From assembly GCA_963680875.1 (NCBI GenBank), contig OY804577.1:148322196-148386195 (forward strand): 64,000 nucleotides of DNA. Reading direction: 5' to 3'. Below are positions 50,633 through 63,300 of the stretch, piece after piece. The notes beneath the pieces were generated by a model. That model saw only the letters and a list, made by a program, of their open reading frames with translations, searched no databases and had not been told where the DNA came from. The position numbers and the translations under genes are program-made. The stretch is from Bathymodiolus brooksi (Eukaryota; Mollusca; Bivalvia; Mytilida; Modiolidae). The stretch's first letter is position 1. Each line of letters begins with the position of its first letter.

Positions 50633-50987
50633 TTTGTAGTATGTAGCATTGTTTACTGTCAATCAGTTTACACATAGAAGTCCACACTATAAACAAATCT
50701 GACATCTCATCATGGGTAAGTAAGTAAGTGCCATCGTCATACATATAAATAGTGTCTATCTCATTACTTTTTAACTTATTCTGTATTTCACAACCGAGCA
50801 TTGATTTCAAAAGAATTGTTCCTCCGTTTCTTACTCTCCTTTTCAAGATTGGTGGACAATACATATTACACGCATGTAAAATATGATCTTCATTGTACGC
50901 TAAATATGATCTGGTATCAATTAATATTATACTGTCCAAATTATGTTCAACGTTCTTAAAAAATGTCTTACTGTTTACGAAATTCAT
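50633..50987 (-). CDS. DUSP-like: MAP kinase phosphatase (DUSP/MKP), exon 1: rhodanese-like MAPK-binding domain
   Basis: Encodes residues 1-118 plus one base of codon 119. I chose ATG at 50,987-50,985 because an upstream in-frame codon is GTG only. Residues 20-36 (IILIDTRSYLAYNEDHI) match the core of the MKP rhodanese-like domain, in which Asp-x-Arg-x-x-x-x-[FY]-N-x-x-H-I is characteristic. Residues 47-53 (ILKRRVR) form the basic kinase-interaction motif that docks ERK, p38 or JNK. Residues 80-86 (IYMYDDG) match the central strand of the fold. DUSPs of this class dephosphorylate Thr and Tyr of activated MAP kinases through a C-terminal catalytic domain. That domain is not in this window, so substrate preference and activity cannot be judged. 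Closest in layout to DUSP1/2/4/5, by recognition only. The frame is intact, so there is no sign of decay. Confidence 0.8.
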
Positions 50988-51150
50988 GTTCACGTCGTCT
51001 ATCTAGTTACACAATAGTTGTAAATGACAATTCATTCATAAAACAACAATCGTAATTTATCAATGGGATTAGCAGTAATCATTACAACTTCCGGTGATTT
51101 GATTGCCAACGATCCAATCAAAATTGTTCTACAACATATAAAGGACCGCC
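50988..51150 (-). promoter_or_regulatory. Candidate promoter and 5' leader of the DUSP-like gene
   Basis: On the minus strand, upstream of the ATG, there is an ETS-type site ACCGGAAGTT (51,087-51,096), an inverted CCAAT box TGATTGG (about 51,113-51,119) and a CRE half site AATGACGCC (about 51,158-51,166). No clear minus-strand TATA box is seen. On the plus strand TATAAAGG lies at 51,137-51,144, about 24 bp after CCAAT, which would point rightwards, away from the gene. The transcription start cannot be fixed from sequence. ETS and CRE sites would suit a MAPK-induced phosphatase, but short motifs arise by chance. Confidence 0.4.
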
Positions 51151-52249
51151 CTAATCGGCGTCATTGATTTAATTTTATTGATCAGTGTGGGAAATCATTG
51201 GAATGTAGCTATAGTGCGTAACTTTTGATTGTCAATAATGTGATCCTTGTCGTACTATATTTAACACCTAGTAATCAGACAAATTAAATTTAGCCGCCAT
51301 CTGTTCGTTTGTTATTTTTTCATCCTATAAAACTAGACATGATACCATACATCAATTATATGTCTGATAAAATGTAATAGTATATAACAAACGGTGGGGG
51401 ATACTGACTGCTGGATTCTAAATGTAACACGAAATATATACTACAATGTATATATTATGTTTATATGATAAAATATTAGGTGCGATCAACATAGAAACAT
51501 TCATGTAACACTCCTTGTAATGATGTTTCATACTGTTGGGCAACTTCTATACTGGTTGGCTTCGATGACCCCGCCCCCGCTATTAATACACCTAATCTAT
51601 GACCTATTATATGACAACTTGACAAGAACCGTTCATTCATAACTCTAATTTATAATGAATTTCGATAATTAAACTTGCATTGGAGTAATATTCCACTCCC
51701 AGATATGATAGAACAAGGAAAAGTAAAATTGCCTGCACCTCATACCTCAAAGAGATTTAAGACAGTTAAATATGTACAGATGACCTTTCTAAGGTGTACT
51801 ACCTGTTGTGTTTACTATTGTCAAATTGGTGAAGGAGTAAATTAACAAAGTGATAAAATATACTATTTCCTGTTATTTGTAATTTTTCCCTTAATCAGTT
51901 GCCCCAAAGTAGCACAAAATATGTTTAATTATATGATTGTTTCCTTTCAGGATCATATCAAGGATTTGTATAGTCTACTATATATATGTATATAATTTCC
52001 TGTTAATCTTAATTTAATTACCTTTGGATGTAGATACACTTTCTTTTCACTTGGAAATTTAAAAAAAAGTAAGAAAAAAACTTCATCAAAGCAGAGATAT
52101 ATAAGACTTGTTATATTTGTTATAAAAATGTTAAAAATATAAACCAAAAACAGGAAAATTATATACTTGTAATAAAAGTCGGAACAATGTCTTATATTAA
52201 TGATAATAAACAAAAAGCGTCTAAAAAGAGAATAGTAAATTGAATCTAA
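51151..52249. other. Upstream intergenic sequence without recognised genes
   Basis: AT-rich and single-copy in appearance. A 103-codon minus-strand frame (51,953-52,264) is composed almost wholly of Phe, Ile, Leu and Tyr codons from AT-rich DNA and shows no domain. I see no RNA gene or transposon end here. Confidence 0.5.
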
Positions 52250-54326
52250 TTTAAAAAAAACCAAAGAAAACTAAATACTCCAAGCACACTGCAGAACGCC
52301 GTCTTAAAAAACAAACAAAACTAAATACTCCAAGCACACTGCAGAACGCCGTCTTAAAAACCAAACAAAACTAAATACTCCAAGCACACTGCAGAACGCC
52401 GTCTTAAAAAACAAACAAAACTAAATACTCCAAACACACTAGAGAACGCCGTCTTGAAAAACAAACAAAACTAAATACTCCAAACACACTAGAGAACGCA
52501 GTCTTAAAAAAACAAACAAAACTAAATACTCCAAGCACACTGCAGAACGCCGTCTTAAAAAACAAACAAACTAAATACTCCAAGCACACTGCAGAACGCC
52601 GTCTTAAAAACCAAACAAAACTAAATACTCCAAACACACTGCATAACGCCGTCTTAAAAAACAAACAAAACTAAATACTCCAAACACACTAGAGAACGCC
52701 GTCTTGAAAAACAAACAAAACTAAATACTCCAAGCACACTGCAGAACGCCGTCTTAAAAAACAAACAAAACTAAATACTCCAAGCACACTGCAGAACGCC
52801 GTCTTAAAAAACAAACAAAACTAAATATTCCAAGCACACTGCAGAACGCCGTCTTAAAAACCAAACAAAACTAAATACTCCAAGCACACTGCAGAACGCC
52901 GTCTTAAAAAACAAACAAAACTAAATACTCCAAGCACACTGCAGAACGCCGTCTTAAAAAACAAACAAAACTAAATACTCCAAACACACTAGAGAACGCC
53001 GTCTTTAAAAAACAAACAAAACTAAATACTCCAAGCACACTGCAGAACGCCGTCTTAAAAACCAAAGAAAACTAAATACTCCAAGCACACTGCAGAACGC
53101 CGTCTTAAAAAACAAACAAAACTAAATACTCCAAACACACTAGAGAACGCCGTCTTTAAAAAACAAACAAAACTAAATACTCCAAGCACACTGCAGAACG
53201 CCGTCTTAAAAACCAAGCAAAACTAAATACTCCAAGCACACTGCAGAACGCCGTCTTAAAAAACAAACAAAACTAAATACTCCAAACACACTAGAGAACG
53301 CCGTCTTTAAAAAACAAACAAAACTAAATACTCCAAGCACACTGCAGAACGCCGTCTTAAAAACCAAACAAAACTAAATACTCCAAGCACACTACAGAAC
53401 GCCGTCTTAAAAAACAAACAAAACTAAATACTCCAAACACACTAGAGAACGCCGTCTTTAAAAAACAAACAAAAATAAATACTCCAAGCACACTACAGAA
53501 CGCCGTCTTGAAAAACAAACAAAACTAAATACTCCAAACACACTAGAGAACGCCGTCTTAAAAAACAAACAAAACTAAATACTCCAAACACACTAGAGAA
53601 CGCCGTCTTAAAAAACAAACAAAACTAAATACTCCAAACACACTAGAGAACGCCGTCTTGAAAAACAAACAAAACTAAACACTCCAAACACAGTTAGAGA
53701 ACGCCGTCTTAAAAAACAAGCACAACTAAATACTCCAAGCACACTACAGAACGCCGTCATAAAAAACAAACAAAACTAAATACTCCAAGCACACTAGAGA
53801 ACGCCGTCTATAAATACAAACAAAACTAAATACTCCAAATACACTAGAAAACGCCGTCTATAAAAACAAACAAAACTAAATACTCCAAACATACTAGAGA
53901 ACGCCGTCTTGAAAAACAAACAAAACTAAATACTCCAAACACACTAGAGAACGCATCTTAAAAAACAAACAAAACTAAATACTCCAAACACACTAGAGAA
54001 CGCCGTCTTGAAAAACAAACAAAACTAAACACTCCAAACACACTAGAGAACGCCGTCTATAAATACAAACAAAACTAAATACTCCAAACACACTAGAGAA
54101 CGCCGTCTTGAAAAACAAACAAAACTAAACACTCCAAACACAGTTAGAGAACGCCGTCATAAAAAGCAAACAAAACTAAATACTCCAAGCACGCTAGAGA
54201 ACGCCGTCTATAAATACAAACAAAACTAAATACTCCAAACATACTAGAGAACGCCGTCTATAAATACAAACAAAACTAAATACTCCAAACACACTAGAGA
54301 AGGCCGTCTATAAAAACAAACAAAAA
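52250..54326. repeat. 50-bp tandem array, about 41 copies of two subtypes
   Basis: CTAAATACTCCAAGCACACT begins at 52,271, 52,321 and 52,371, a 50-bp spacing. Subtype A reads CAAGCACACTGCAGAACGCC and contains a PstI site. Subtype B reads CAAACACACTAGAGAACGCC. All end in an A-rich ACAAACAAAA tract. A-type dominates the left and B-type the right; from about 52,930 to 53,470 they occur in a regular A-A-B rhythm of about 151 bp. Later units carry CTATAAATAC instead of CTTAAAAAAC. The array ends in the same A-rich tract that abuts the 59-bp satellite. Confidence 0.95.
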
Positions 54327-57300
54327 GATATTTATTGTATGTTTCCTGGTGTCTAAGTGGTACTCTCAGTGTTAACATTCCGTGTGATATTTATTGTATG
54401 TTTACTGGTGTCTAAGTGGTACTCTCAGTGTTAACATTCCGTGTGATATTTATTGTACGTTTCCTGGTGTCTAAGTGGTACTCTCAGTGTTAACATTCCG
54501 TGTGATATTTAGTGTATGTTTACTGGTGTCTAAGTGGTACTCTCAGTGCTAACATTCCGTGTGATATTTATTGTACGTTTCCTGGTGTCTAAGTGGTACT
54601 CTCAGTGTTAACATTCCGTGTGATATTTATTGTATGTTTACTGGTGTCTAAGTGGTACTCTCAGTGTTAGCATTCCGTGTGATATTTATTGTATGTTTCC
54701 TGGTGTCTAAGTGGTACTATCAGTGTTAACATTCCGTGTGATATTTATTGTATGTTTCCTGGTGTCTAAGTGGTACTCTCCGTGTTACCATTCCGTGTGA
54801 TATTTATTGTATGTTTCCTGGTGTCTAAATGGTACTCTCAGTGTTAACATTCCGTGTGATATTTATTGTATGTTTACTGGTGTCTAAGTGGTACTCTCAG
54901 TGTTAACATTCCGTGTGATATTTATTGTACGTTTCCTGGTGTCTAAGTGGTACTCTCAGTGTTAACATTCCGTGTGATATTTATTGTATGTTTACTGGTG
55001 TCTAAGTGGTACTCTCAGTGTTAACATTCCGTGTGATATTTATTGTATGTTTTCTGGTGTCTAAGTGGTACTCTCAGTGTTAACATTCCGTGTGATATTT
55101 ATTTTATGTTTCCTGGTGTCTAAGTGGTACTCTCCGTGTTAACATTCCGTGTGATATTTATTGTATGTTTCCTGGTGTCTAAATGGTACTCTCAGTGTTA
55201 ACATTCCGTGTGATATTTATTGTATGTTTACTGGTGTCTAATTGGTACTCTCAGTGTTAACATTCCGTGTGATATTTATTGTACTTTTCCTGGTGTCTAA
55301 GTGGTACTCTCAGTGTTAGCATTCCGTGTGATATTTATTGTAAGTTTACTGGTGTCTAAGTGGTACTCTCAGTGTTAGCATTCCGTGTGATATTTATTGG
55401 ACGTTTCCTGGTGTCTAAGTGGTACTCTCAGTGTTAACATTCCGTGTGATATTTATTGTATGTTTCCTGGTGTCTAAGTGGTACTCTCAGTATTAACATT
55501 CCGTGTGATATTTATTTTATGTTTCCTGGTGTCTAAGTGGTACTCTCCGTGTTAACATTCCGTGTGATATTTATTGTATGTTTCCTGGTGTCTAAATGGT
55601 ACTCTCAGTGTTAGCATTCCGTGTGATATTTATTGTATGTTTACTGGTGTCTAAGTGGTACTCTCAGTGTTAACATTCCGTGTGATATTTATTGTATGTT
55701 ACGTGGTGTCTAAGTGGTACTCTCTGTGTTAGCATTCCGTGTGATATTTATTGTATGTTTCCTGGTGTCTAAGTGGTACTCTCAGTGTTAACATTCCGTG
55801 TGATATCTATTGTACGTTTCCTGGTGTCTAAGTGGTACTCTCAGTGTTAACATTCCGTGTGATATTTATTGTATGTTTCCTGGTGTCTAAATGGTACTCT
55901 CAGTGTTAACATTCCGTGTGATATTTATTGTACTTTTCCTGGTGTCTAAGTGGTACTCTCAGTGTTAGCATTCCGTGTGATATTTATTGTATGTTTCGTG
56001 GTGTCTATGTGGTACTCTCAGTGTTAACATTCCGTGTGATATTTATTGTATGTTTCCTGGTGTCTAAATGGTACTCTCAGTGTTAACATTCCGTGTGATA
56101 TTTATTGTATGTTTCCTGGTGTCTAAGTGGTACTCTCAGTGTTAGCATTCCGTGTGATATTTATTGTACGTTTCCTGGTGTCTAAGTGGTACTCTCAGTG
56201 TTAACATTCAGTGTGATATTTATTGTATGTTTCCTGGTGTCTAAGTGGTACTCTCAGTGTTAACATTCCGTGTGATATTTATTATATGTTTCCTGGTGTC
56301 TAAGTGGTACTCTCAGTGTTAACATTCCGTGTGATATTTATTGTATGTTTGCTGGTGTCTAAGTGATACTCTCAGTGTTAACATTCCGTGTGATATTTAT
56401 TGTATGTTTCCTGGTGTCTAAGTGGTACTCTCAGTGTTAACATTCCGTGTGATATTTATTGTATGTTTCCTGGTGTCTAAGTGGTACTCTCAGTGTTAAC
56501 ATTCCGTGTGATATTTATTGTATGTTTCCTGGTGTCTACGTGGTACTCTCAGTGTTAACATTCGTGTGATATTTATTGTATGTTTCCTGGTGTCTAAGTG
56601 GTACTCTCAGTGTTAACATTCTGTGTGATATTTATTGTATGTTTCCTGGTGTCTAAATGGTACTCTCATTGTTAACATTCCATGTGATATTTATTGTATG
56701 TTTTCTGGTGTCTAAGTGGTACTCTCAGTGTTAACATTCCGTGTGATATTTATTTTATGTTTCCTGGTGTCTAAGTGGTACTCTCCGTGTTAACATTCCG
56801 TGTGATATTTATTGTATGTTTCCTGGTGTCTAAATGGTACTCTCAGTTTTAACATTCCGTGTGATATTTATTGTACTTTTCCTGGTGTCTAAGTGGTACT
56901 CTCAGTGTTAGCATTCCGTGTGATATTTATTGTAAGTTTACTGGTGTCTAAGTGGTACTCTCAGTGTTAGCATTCCGTGTGATATTTATTGTACGTTTCC
57001 TGGTGTCTAAGTGGTACTCTCAGTGTTAACATTCCGTGTGATATTTATTGTATGTTTCCTGGTGTCTAAATGGTACTCTCAGTGTTAACATTCCATGTGA
57101 TATTTATTGTATGTTTACTGGTGTCTAAGTGGTACTCTCAGTGTTAACATTCCGTGTGATATTTATTGTACGTTTCCTGGTGTCTAAGTGGTACTCTCAG
57201 TGTTAGCATTCCGTGTGATATTTATTGTATGTTTACTGGTGTCTAAGTGGTACTCTCAGTGTTAACATTCCGTGTGATATTTATTGTACGTTTCCTGGTT

Positions 57301-60300
57301 TCTAAGTGGTACTCTCAGTGTTAACATTCCGTGTGATATTTATTGTACGTTTCCTGGTGTCTAAGTGGTACTCTCAGTGTTAACATTCCGTGTGATATTT
57401 ATTGTACGTTTCCTGGTGTCTAAGTTGTACTCTCAGTGTTAACATTCCGTGTGATATTTATTGTATGTTTACTGGTGTCTAAGTGGTACTATCAGTGTTA
57501 ACATTCCGTGTGATATTTATTGTATGTTTCCTGGTGTCTAAGTGGTACTCTCCGTGTTACCATTCCGTGTAATATTTATTGTATGTTTCCTGGTGTCTAA
57601 ATGGTACTCTCAGTGTTAGCATTCCGTGTGATATTTATTGTATGTTTACTGGTGTCTAATTGGTACTCTCAGTGTTAACATTCCGTGTGATATTTATTGT
57701 ATGTTTACTGGTGTCTAAGTGGTACTCTCAGTGTTAACATTCCGTGTGATATTTATTGTATGTTTCCTGGTGTCTAAGTGGTACTCTCAGTATTAACATT
57801 CCGTGTGATATTTATTTTATGTTTCCTGGTGTCTAAGTGGTACTCTCCGTGTTAACATTCCGTGTGATATTTATTGTATGTTTCCTGGTGTCTAAATGGT
57901 ACTCTCAGTGTTAGCATTCCGTGTGATATTTATTGTATGTTTACTGGTGTCTAAGTGGTACTCTCAGTGTTAACATTCCGTGTGATATTTATTGTATGTT
58001 ACGTGGTGTCTAAGTGGTACTCTCTGTGTTAGCATTCCGTGTGATATTTATTGTATGTTTCCTGGTGTCTAAGTGGTACTCTCAGTGTTAACATTCCGTG
58101 TGATATCTATTGTACGTTTCCTGGTGTCTAAGTGGTACTCTCAGTGTTAACATTCCGTGTGATATTTATTGTATGTTTCCTGGTGTCTAAATGGTACTCT
58201 CAGTGTTAACATTCCGTGTGATATTTATTGTACTTTTCCTGGTGTCTAAGTGGTACTCTCAGTGTTAGCATTCCGTGTGATATTTATTGTATGTTTCGTG
58301 GTGTCTATGTGGTACTCTCAGTGTTAACATTCCGTGTGATATTTATTGTATGTTTCCTGGTGTCTAAATGGTACTCTCAGTGTTAACATTCCGTGTGATA
58401 TTTATTGTATGTTTCCTGGTGTCTAAGTGGTACTCTCAGTGTTAGCATTCCGTGTGATATTTATTGTACGTTTCCTGGTGTCTAAGTGGTACTCTCAGTG
58501 TTAACATTCAGTGTGATATTTATTGTATGTTTCCTGGTGTCTAAGTGGTACTCTCAGTGTTAACATTCCGTGTGATATTTATTATATGTTTCCTGGTGTC
58601 TAAGTGGTACTCTCAGTGTTAACATTCCGTGTGATATTTATTGTATGTTTGCTGGTGTCTAAGTGGTACTCTCAGTGTTAACATTCCGTGTGATATTTAT
58701 TGTATGTTTCCTGGTGTCTAAGTGGTACTCTCAGTGTTAACATTCCGTGTGATATTTATTGTATGTTTCCTGGTGTCTAAGTGGTACTCTCAGTGTTAAC
58801 ATTCCGTGTGATATTTATTGTATGTTTCCTGGTGTCTACGTGGTACTCTCAGTGTTAACATTCGTGTGATATTTATTGTATGTTTCCTGGTGTCTAAGTG
58901 GTACTCTCAGTGTTAACATTCTGTGTGATATTTATTGTATGTTTCCTGGTGTCTAAATGGTACTCTCATTGTTAACATTCCATGTGATATTTATTGTATG
59001 TTTTCTGGTGTCTAAGTGGTACTCTCAGTGTTAACATTCCGTGTGATATTTATTTTATGTTTCCTGGTGTCTAAGTGGTACTCTCCGTGTTAACATTCCG
59101 TGTGATATTTATTGTATGTTTCCTGGTGTCTAAATGGTACTCTCAGTTTTAACATTCCGTGTGATATTTATTGTACTTTTCCTGGTGTCTAAGTGGTACT
59201 CTCAGTGTTAGCATTCCGTGTGATATTTATTGTAAGTTTACTGGTGTCTAAGTGGTACTCTCAGTGTTAGCATTCCGTGTGATATTTATTGTACGTTTCC
59301 TGGTGTCTAAGTGGTACTCTCAGTGTTAACATTCCGTGTGATATTTATTGTATGTTTCCTGGTGTCTAAATGGTACTCTCAGTGTTAACATTCCATGTGA
59401 TATTTATTGTATGTTTACTGGTGTCTAAGTGGTACTCTCAGTGTTAACATTCCGTGTGATATTTATTGTACGTTTCCTGGTGTCTAAGTGGTACTCTCAG
59501 TGTTAGCATTCCGTGTGATATTTATTGTATGTTTACTGGTGTCTAAGTGGTACTCTCAGTGTTAACATTCCGTGTGATATTTATTGTACGTTTCCTGGTT
59601 TCTAAGTGGTACTCTCAGTGTTAACATTCCGTGTGATATTTATTGTACGTTTCCTGGTGTCTAAGTGGTACTCTCAGTGTTAACATTCCGTGTGATATTT
59701 ATTGTACGTTTCCTGGTGTCTAAGTTGTACTCTCAGTGTTAACATTCCGTGTGATATTTATTGTATGTTTACTGGTGTCTAAGTGGTACTATCAGTGTTA
59801 ACATTCCGTGTGATATTTATTGTATGTTTCCTGGTGTCTAAGTGGTACTCTCCGTGTTACCATTCCGTGTAATATTTATTGTATGTTTCCTGGTGTCTAA
59901 ATGGTACTCTCAGTGTTAGCATTCCGTGTGATATTTATTGTATGTTTACTGGTGTCTAAGTGGTACTCTCAGTGTTAACATTCCGTGTGATATTTATTGT
60001 ATGTTTCCTGGTGTCTAAGTGGTACTCTCAGTGTTAGCATTCCGTGTGATATTTATTGTATGTTTACTGGTGTCTAAGTGGTACTCTCAGTGTTAACATT
60101 CCGTGTGATATTTATTGTATGTTTTCTGGTGTCTAAGTGGTACTCTCAGTGTTAACATTCCGTGTGATATTTATTTTATGTTTCCTGGTGTCTAAGTGGT
60201 ACTCTCCGTGATAACATTCCGTGTGATATTTATTGTATGTTTCCTGGTGTCTAAATGGTACTCTCAGTGTTAACATTCCGTGTGATATTTATTGTATGTT

Positions 60301-63300
60301 TACTGGTGTCTAATTGGTACTCTCATTGTTAACATTCCGTGTGATATTTATTGTATGTTTCCTGGTGTCTAAATGGTACTCTCATTGTTAACATTCCGTG
60401 TGATATTTATTGTATGTTTACTGGTGTCTAAGTGGTACTCTCAGTGTTAACATTCCGTGTGATATTTATTGTACGTTTCCTGGTGTCTAAGTGGTACTCT
60501 CAGTGTTAACATTCCGTGTGATATTTATTGTATGTTTACTGGTGTCTAAGTGGTACTCTCAGTGTTAACATTCCGTGTGATATTTATTGTACGTTTCCTG
60601 GTGTCTAAGTGGTACTCTCAGTGTTAACATTCCGTGTGATATTTAGTGTATGTTTACTGGTGTCTAAGTGGTACTCTCAGTGCTAACATTCCGTGTGATA
60701 TTTATTGTACGTTTCCTGGTGTCTAAGTGGTACTCTCAGTGTTAACATTCCGTGTGATATTTATTGTATGTTTACTGGTGTCTAAGTGGTACTCTCAGTG
60801 TTAGCATTCCGTGTGATATTTATTGTATATTTCCTGGTGTCTAAGTGGTACTATCAGTGTTAACATTCCGTGTGATATTTATTGTATGTTTCCTGGTGTC
60901 TAAGTGGTACTCTCCGTGTTACCATTCCGTGTGATATTTATTGTATGTTTCCTGGTGTCTAAATGGTACTCTCAGTGTTAACATTCCGTGTGATATTTAT
61001 TGTATGTTTACTGGTGTCTAAGTGGTACTCTCAGTGTTAACATTCCGTGTGATATTTATTGTACGTTTCCTGGTGTCTAAGTGGTACTCTCAGTGTTAGC
61101 ATTCCGTGTGATATTTATTGTATGTTTACTGGTGTCTAAGTGGTACTCTCAGTGTTAACATTCCGTGTGATATTTATTGTATGTTTTCTGGTGTCTAAGT
61201 GGTACTCTCAGTGTTAACATTCCGTGTGATATTTATTTTATGTTTCCTGGTGTCTAAGTGGTACTCTCCGTGTTAACATTCCGTGTGATATTTATTGTAT
61301 GTTTCCTGGTGTCTAAATGGTACTCTCAGTGTTAACATTCCGTGTGATATTTATTGTATGTTTACTGGTGTCTAATTGGTACTCTCAGTGTTAACATTCC
61401 GTGTGATATTTATTGTACTTTTCCTGGTGTCTAAGTGGTACTCTCAGTGTTAGCATTCCGTGTGATATTTATTGTAAGTTTACTGGTGTCTAAGTGGTAC
61501 TCTCAGTGTTAGCATTCCGTGTGATATTTATTGGACGTTTCCTGGTGTCTAAGTGGTACTCTCAGTGTTAACATTCCGTGTGATATTTATTGTATGTTTC
61601 CTGGTGTCTAAGTGGTACTCTCAGTATTAACATTCCGTGTGATATTTATTTTATGTTTCCTGGTGTCTAAGTGGTACTCTCCGTGTTAACATTCCGTGTG
61701 ATATTTATTGTATGTTTCCTGGTGTCTAAATGGTACTCTCAGTGTTAGCATTCCGTGTGATATTTATTGTATGTTTACTGGTGTCTAAGTGGTACTCTCA
61801 GTGTTAACATTCCGTGTGATATTTATTGTATGTTACGTGGTGTCTAAGTGGTACTCTCTGTGTTAGCATTCCGTGTGATATTTATTGTATGTTTCCTGGT
61901 GTCTAAGTGGTACTCTCAGTGTTAACATTCCGTGTGATATCTATTGTACGTTTCCTGGTGTCTAAGTGGTACTCTCAGTGTTAACATTCCGTGTGATATT
62001 TATTGTATGTTTCCTGGTGTCTAAATGGTACTCTCAGTGTTAACATTCCGTGTGATATTTATTGTACTTTTCCTGGTGTCTAAGTGGTACTCTCAGTGTT
62101 AGCATTCCGTGTGATATTTATTGTATGTTTCGTGGTGTCTATGTGGTACTCTCAGTGTTAACATTCCGTGTGATATTTATTGTATGTTTCCTGGTGTCTA
62201 AATGGTACTCTCAGTGTTAACATTCCGTGTGATATTTATTGTATGTTTCCTGGTGTCTAAGTGGTACTCTCAGTGTTAGCATTCCGTGTGATATTTATTG
62301 TACGTTTCCTGGTGTCTAAGTGGTACTCTCAGTGTTAACATTCAGTGTGATATTTATTGTATGTTTCCTGGTGTCTAAGTGGTACTCTCAGTGTTAACAT
62401 TCCGTGTGATATTTATTATATGTTTCCTGGTGTCTAAGTGGTACTCTCAGTGTGAACATTCCGTGTGATATTTATTGTATGTTTGCTGGTGTCTAAGTGG
62501 TACTCTCAGTGTTAACATTCCGTGTGATATTTATTGTATGTTTCCTGGTGTCTAAGTGGTACTCTCAGTGTTAACATTCCGTGTGATATTTATTGTATGT
62601 TTCCTGGTGTCTAAGTGGTACTCTCAGTGTTAACATTCCGTGTGATATTTATTGTATGTTTCCTGGTGTCTACGTGGTACTCTCAGTGTTAACATTCGTG
62701 TGATATTTATTGTATGTTTCCTGGTGTCTAAGTGGTACTCTCAGTGTTAACATTCTGTGTGATATTTATTGTATGTTTCCTGGTGTCTAAATGGTACTCT
62801 CATTGTTAACATTCCATGTGATATTTATTGTATGTTTTCTGGTGTCTAAGTGGTACTCTCAGTGTTAACATTCCGTGTGAAATTTATTTTATGTTTCCTG
62901 GTGTCTAAGTGGTACTCTCCGTGTTAACATTCCGTGTGATATTTATTGTATGTTTCCTGGTGTCTAAATGGTACTCTCAGTTTTAACATTCCGTGTGATA
63001 TTTATTGTACTTTTCCTGGTGTCTAAGTGGTACTCTCAGTGTTAGCATTCCGTGTGATATTTATTGTAAGTTTACTGGTGTCTAAGTGGTACTCTCAGTG
63101 TTAGCATTCCGTGTGATATTTATTGTATGTTTCCTGGTGTCTAAGTGGTACTCTCAGTGTTAACATTCCGTGTGATATTTATTGTATGTTTCCTGGTGTC
63201 TAAATGGTACTCTCAGTGTTAACATTCCATGTGATATTTATTGTATGTTTACTGGTGTCTAAGTGGTACTCTCAGTGTTAACATTCCGTGTGATATTTAT

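Noticed and set aside
51953..52264. 103-codon minus-strand frame
   Set aside because: Low-complexity hydrophobic translation of AT-rich DNA with no domain or splice context.
52404..52664. 86-codon minus-strand frame rich in Phe and Cys
   Set aside because: Translation of the 50-bp tandem array.
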